A DNA stretch of 64,000 nt from positions 24,266,673 to 24,330,672 of the forward strand of contig CM055196.1 in the NCBI GenBank assembly GCA_029224185.1, given 5' to 3'. Position numbers and translations under genes: made by a program. Every line of letters starts with the position of its first letter. Positions within the stretch are counted from its first letter, which is position 1. A model generated the notes under the pieces. It ran no database searches. It saw only the letters and a program-made list of their open reading frames with translations, and was not told the origin of the DNA. Shown here one piece after another: positions 59,047 through 64,000 of the stretch. This DNA is from Karalla daura. Taxonomy: Eukaryota > Chordata > Actinopteri > Chaetodontiformes > Leiognathidae.

Positions 59047-61950
59047 TCAGACCATAACTATTAATCCATAAACCTGAAAGTAACCATGTAGCTTAGTCTA
59101 GCACTGAGCTGAGGGTTTCTAGCACTGAGGGATGAGAGTTCCTCTCTTTGAGCCTCCATCCACTCTGACCTGCTTCCTGTTCGACAGCTGCAATTGATGC
59201 TTTTGGAGCAGCAACACAGTGACATTCAATAAACCGGCCTGACGACCTCGCTGTGACCTCGCCACCGGAGGAAGCAGTGTGAAAACATGTGATGAATGTG
59301 GTCATAAACAAACCTGCAGCACAGCACGGAGGTGCGACCCCGCACACCTGGGTGACAAGATGGAGCAGTTGAGCAGTTTCGCTCCTATAGGAACTGTGCT
59401 GTGTGCTATAGAAAGAGTGCTTCAGGTTAATATGGATTTACTTATCTGAGGCGTTATTCCCAGCAACACTGACCTCATCCGCACACGTGTTTGACGTCCC
59501 AGTGTATGTCTCCATAACAAACGGCCCCTCTCTCTCCCATTGTTTCATGGTCCAAACGTTCTATACTTTTCACCTTTGAAAGCAGCATCAAAGCAGCTCA
59601 GCAGGCTGCCTCTCTAATCAGCCGATATCGGTGTAAAACCAGCGAGTGCAGCCGCCGCTGGGATGCCACGCACGCACCTCCCCTCATATGCAAACACCAA
59701 CCTGGCTGACCTCAACTTGATCCTGCTGTCTGGAGCGACAACAAACCAGAGGAATAATGAGGAATAAAGCTCCTTTTACTGCCACCCTCAGAGGAAGTCA
59801 CTAAATGAGGGAGAAGGAGGGGAGCCGTAAAGCCAGAGGCAATCAGTCTGTTTACAGCCCCTCGTATAAAACAAGAAAGACAGGAACAGCATATCGGACG
59901 CTTGATAGCTGAATGGCGGGCTCAGGCTTTCTGATTTGGAACCAGATGTGCACTCTGCCTCCCCATGTGTGACGTGTGCATTTGTGTTCTTTGATGTTGA
60001 CTTAGAAACTTCATTTCCCTACTAATGTTGTGAATTTGATGGGACAACAAACCCGGTTGCTGGGCAAAGGTACATGTACTTCTTCAAACAAAACGAGTAA
60101 AACAAAGTCATCACAGTTATCACCAAAAGTCTTGGCTATTGTTCCATGCAAAGTACAATGCAGTGAAAATGTTGCACATTTGCAGTTCTATAGCATTGTG
60201 CAAAAGAAAACAACACAACAGTCACTTATTTAGAACAAGCATAAAGAACAGCCTTTTTGCAGAACTGTGCAGATATATAACAGTACATAATGTAGCTGAC
60301 CATACATGCTGTCACATTCTGCATCCATGGCTGCTAGCAGGGCCATTTGGTCATATAGCTTCTACCTCCAAGCAGAGAAAAACAAACCACTGTCTGACCA
60401 GAACTGCTGCAATGATGTGCACAAATGACTAAATGTTGTGGAGGCTGAACTAACTAGTTATGAGAACTTTCATTCTGATACCATTTCATTCTTACAAACA
60501 TCAAAGTGACCGAGAAAAACTGTAAAACAAATTTAAAGATGACAACTAATCTCTCATTCACATATTGAAATGTACAGAGCTCCAGCCGGGCTGATTCAGT
60601 CGATAGAGCATGAGACTCTTCATCTCAGGGTCATGGGTTAGAGCCCCAGGGTGAGCGTCACCTTTGGGAGCAGTTGATGTCCTCAGCTTTAGAACAGGAC
60701 GATCACAGGATCGATGAAGCACCAAAACACCCGCTCACTGCTCCAGGTGTGTTCACAGTCATGAATGAGTGAGATGTAGAGAACAAAATCTGTCAAAGTT
60801 GATATGACTGATACCTAATCAGCAAAAATAAAACACCATATAAACCCAATGGTTTGTCTGGTCTGACCACAGCTGCAGAATGAATTTACTCAACATGAAA
60901 AACAGTAACAAAAGTTTGTTTTTATTTTGGCTCAAAACGCAAACGGGACAAAACATTTAATTCATATGACACATGATAGCTTCTTCTGGCATTAAATTTC
61001 AGTTGTTTTGTGAGTGTTTTCGGATCTGTGACATTCACATCTCTGTGAGGCTCCAATCTTAATGCTGAGACATCCTCTCTGGGGACTGTTTTACGGTCCT
61101 TCATGGAAGGCTTAATAAGCCAGCACAGGGTGTGGAGGAATACGCTTTAGTGATGTTCTAGGTCAGTAAGAGCAGTGGTCTGGTAATGAAGTAGCAGCAG
61201 ATGGGAGGCCAAGTAATGGAGGAGAGCTGCGGGGGACGAGCTTCAAACAGAGGCTGCAGAGGCGTGTGGCGGGGAGAGAGGCTCCGCTCGGGGCTTTTAT
61301 GGCCAAACAAGAATGCTTGTGCCGTCTGGCTTGTTTAGTCTGGTCAGATAACAAGCAGCGTTCACAATGAGACGAGATGAGTCTGATGTGCGGTCTCCTG
61401 GAGGGAGCAGGAGCAGGGGTCACGTTATGGAAAGATAAAATGTGGTGAGGTTGCCCTGACAAAGGCACACATTTTCAACTGTTTTCATGTGTTCAGTGCA
61501 GACGTGGCTTTACTTTACCTCAGAGTCATTTTCCAGCGCCACAAACCATCCAGGACTAGTTCCAATGTGGTCTCATTAACATCTTAAAGTCAGCACACAC
61601 TCACTGTTGAATGAACATTGTTAAATATTTAGACCTATCTCTGTCTATTTGTTATAGGGTATTTGCACTATTAGTCTTATGGATTCATGTTTGTGTCGGA
61701 TAATATTCTGCATTAATTTTGCATAAACTCTCCTCAGGTGCAGCTTGTATTATCACCCACTGGGAGCAATTCAGACAATTCAGGAGCAGTGACTTCAGGT
61801 GGATCCTGAGGGAAACATCTGAGTTCTGCTCTGCTAAGCTCGCTCACTTTGTCCGTCTGACCGTCCTCACCTTGCTACACTTTTGTTACACTTATTCTCC
61901 CCGTTCTTGTCAATTAATGTGTTCACAGAAGCTGGCCTGAGAATAACACA
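59045..61950. other. Intergenic, no protein gene seen
   Basis: Only the tRNA-Lys-like relic at 60585-60657 is recognised. Confidence 0.5.
60585..60657 (+). pseudogene. tRNA-Lys(CTT)-like pseudogene or tRNA-derived SINE head
   Basis: This 73-nt stretch follows tRNA-Lys along its whole length: a D-arm TCAGTCGATAGAGCA, an anticodon stem TGAGA/TCTCA around the loop CTCTTCA (anticodon CTT), and a T-arm GGGTTAGAGCCCC. It has mutations at invariant sites: TTAGA in place of TTCGA in the T-loop, C in place of a purine after the anticodon, and a poorly paired acceptor stem. No TTTT terminator follows closely. It is therefore probably a dead copy or a SINE remnant. Confidence 0.65.
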
Positions 61951-61952
61951 TA

Positions 61953-61953
61953 C

Positions 61954-62021
<68 letters not shown>
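61953..62021 (+). repeat. (CA)n microsatellite
   Basis: About 34 CA units with one CG interruption. Confidence 0.95.
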
Positions 62022-62025
<4 letters not shown>

Positions 62026-62100
62026 GCAGACACACTCTAATGCATCCACTTAACATAAAACAAGCACTCTGCTTCCTCCTCTTCTTTCTCGCTCTTCCTG

Positions 62101-62148
62101 ACACACACACGTGCACACACACACGCACGCACGCACACACACGCACAT

Positions 62149-62205
<57 letters not shown>

Positions 62206-62212
62206 CACACAT
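62101..62212 (+). repeat. (CA)n microsatellite with CG interruptions
   Basis: CA units with several ACGC steps in the first half, then a pure CA run. Confidence 0.95.
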
Positions 62213-64000
62213 TGCTTTGAGGCCAGCCTAAGCAGGACAGTTGCTGAGGTAATGGTCCTCGGGGAGACGCAGTCGTTCTCCCCTGAGCTCCTCCTGCATT
62301 ATTGAAAGGCCAGTTCATTCATGTCAACAGGAACTTCCTGCCTGCCTGAGCAAGTGTAAGGGATACACACAAGGACCTGTCCGCCTGCTCACTCAGTAAC
62401 CTGAGAATGCCAGGGCCCGCCTAAGAGGAGCCGCCACATCCGCCGCAGCGGGCGGGCGGGCTCAGTCGGGTGGACGTGGGTTGCGTAACCCGCCGGGAGC
62501 TGACACGGAGAGGTGAGACAATGCAGTGTTGGAAATTTCCCCGGCTGTGATTAGTGAACAGAAAGCTGAGGAAACTGAAAGGACCGTGAAGTTCACAGGG
62601 TTTTTCAGGGAGTACACGAATGGGCACTTAGTCATTTGTTGCTCAAGGAGCAGAGCTGTGGAGAGGAGAGGAAGGAAAAGTGCTGAAACGCAGCTCTGAA
62701 CACTGACCTCTCACCCCTAAACCCAGAGCTAACTTAACTAGCTCATCAAAACTCATCAAAACCAACTCAACTCTCTCATCAAAACTATCAAGCTACATTG
62801 ACCAACCAAACGAATCACAACTAACTAGATAAAGAAACAGCCAGTTATATTGATAGAAACTTTACTGATCCCTCTGAGAGCTTCCTGTTCCAGTTACTGC
62901 ATCCTGTTGGAAATGAAAGTGAGAGTCAGCACGGACCACTGCCCATGCTAATCACATTCAACCAGTATCTAAAGCAGACCCATATGGCTATTTTTAAGTA
63001 AAACAGTCAGACAGACAAGAGAAGGTCCGGTGGGTGGTTGGTGATGTTGACTGGATGATTCTGGTTGTTTGGTCGTTTGCTCTGCAACAGGTTGACAGGT
63101 TTTCCTCTGCTGCTGTTTCCTCCACATCTCTAAAAAGGTTTTCTCTTTATTATAATGAAAATAGCTCATTGTTATCCATCAACACATCAAATTCTATATG
63201 CTTATACTTTATTTTCATTTTCATTTCTTTAAAGAGTTTTCGACATTATTGAAATAGTAGTTATGTGTCTAGTTAGAGCCACAACTAATGAAAAGCAGTG
63301 GCATAGCAACTATTCATTAGTTTATTAACCCTACCAACTGGTTTCATGTATCAGTTTTGCCCGTGTGATGTACACACAGGTGATGCAGTCCACAGATCTG
63401 AAGGTGCAGTTCAGGTGCAGTCGTGCACCAACACATGTCACAAATACAAACTTAGAAGCATCTGAATTAGCTTTAGCTTTAGCTCCATGCTGAAGCCAAC
63501 ACTGCTGCATGGTGGGAGTGTCTGGAGGAACCACAGCTGTTTGTGTGCACGTGTTGTGCAGATGTAGTGTGCTGTACAGTTTACAGCGATTGCACACTGT
63601 GTTACTGGCTGTGGCTGGAGGGACACTGTCGCTCTGTGCCCCGGACGTGCTCTGTCATGCGCTGTCATTTTCCCTCCATCACAACTGTCTTCATGTTTGT
63701 CACTGAACTTATGGTGGTACGTTCACCACCTTCCCTTCCTCCTCACCCCAGCCCAGACCGCCTGCCCTCAAAGGAAGTCATGGGATGCAGAGAGGAAGCC
63801 AAATTTAACCACTACAGTTCACATGACCGCTCAACAAACGCTGCCATTCAGGAGCCAGAATCTCTACAGCAGAGCGTGTTTGCCTCTGCATCCTGTGTGT
63901 CCTGTGCACTGCTCTCTCATGAGCCTGGCTTAGAGAAATCATTCTTCTAAGAAAAGGACGTGTGTACTCCAGTAATGGGTTGAATAGGAGAAAGAGAGAG
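62213..64000. other. Intergenic, no gene seen
   Basis: GC-rich at 62410-62500, otherwise ordinary apart from the LINE tail at 62848. No coding exon is recognised. Confidence 0.5.
62848..62912 (-). mobile_element. Short LINE 3' tail, minus strand
   Basis: The + strand reads ATAGAAACTTTACTGATCCC then TTCCTGTTCCAGTTACTGCA. This is the reverse complement of a LINE tail of the type GGGATCAATAAAGT. Confidence 0.4.

Noticed and set aside
60585..60657. Functional tRNA-Lys gene
   Set aside because: Invariant T-loop bases are changed, the acceptor stem pairs poorly, and no oligo-T terminator follows.

Overview
This window is vertebrate nuclear DNA, almost certainly from a teleost fish. The evidence is spliced genes with GT-AG introns, a dusp6 gene whose protein closely follows vertebrate DUSP6, very dense CA/TG, CT/GA and CTAT/GATA microsatellites, degraded fish-type LINE 3' tails, and a eukaryotic DNA transposon of a kind common in fish. 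The species cannot be named from the sequence.

Host gene. One host protein-coding gene is convincing: dusp6 (MKP-3) on the + strand. It has three coding exons (31855-32257, 32880-33314, 34636-34949) encoding 383 residues with every catalytic and ERK-docking residue in place. A CpG-rich promoter lies at about 31140-31340, the 5' UTR carries three overlapping upstream ATGs, and a ~1.35 kb 3' UTR ends at an AATAAA at 36276. In vertebrates dusp6 is switched on by FGF/ERK signalling and dephosphorylates ERK1/2 as feedback.

Mobile element. The most interesting object is a complete, apparently intact 6.9 kb DNA transposon at 17667-24575. It is flanked by a perfect 6-bp target duplication (CGCCTC) and ends about 7.3 kb upstream of the dusp6 start codon. 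Each end is a long terminal inverted repeat built from ~23-bp iterons, which turns back on itself around a shared AT-rich centre. The element carries two convergent genes. The first is a two-exon IS3-like DDE integrase/transposase (+, 18226-19806, 492 aa). The second is a nine-exon HECT-type E3 ubiquitin ligase with a ubiquitin-interacting motif (-, 23880-19958, 696 aa, catalytic Cys664). All reading frames join cleanly through canonical splice sites. Coding capacity, ends and target duplication all intact suggest a recent insertion, possibly autonomous. The pairing of an IS3-type transposase with a HECT ligase inside foldback iteron ends is my candidate for the unusual system.

Remainder. Positions 1-17660, 24582-31140 and 36300-64000 contain no gene I can support. 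They hold microsatellites (the densest cluster at 40.27-41.56 kb), G/C-rich tandem repeats, LINE 3'-end relics, one teleost-wide dispersed repeat, a tRNA-Lys-like pseudogene at 60585-60657, and a few non-repetitive stretches that could be regulatory. The best of these is 7640-8460, with four TCF/LEF-type sites within 360 bp.
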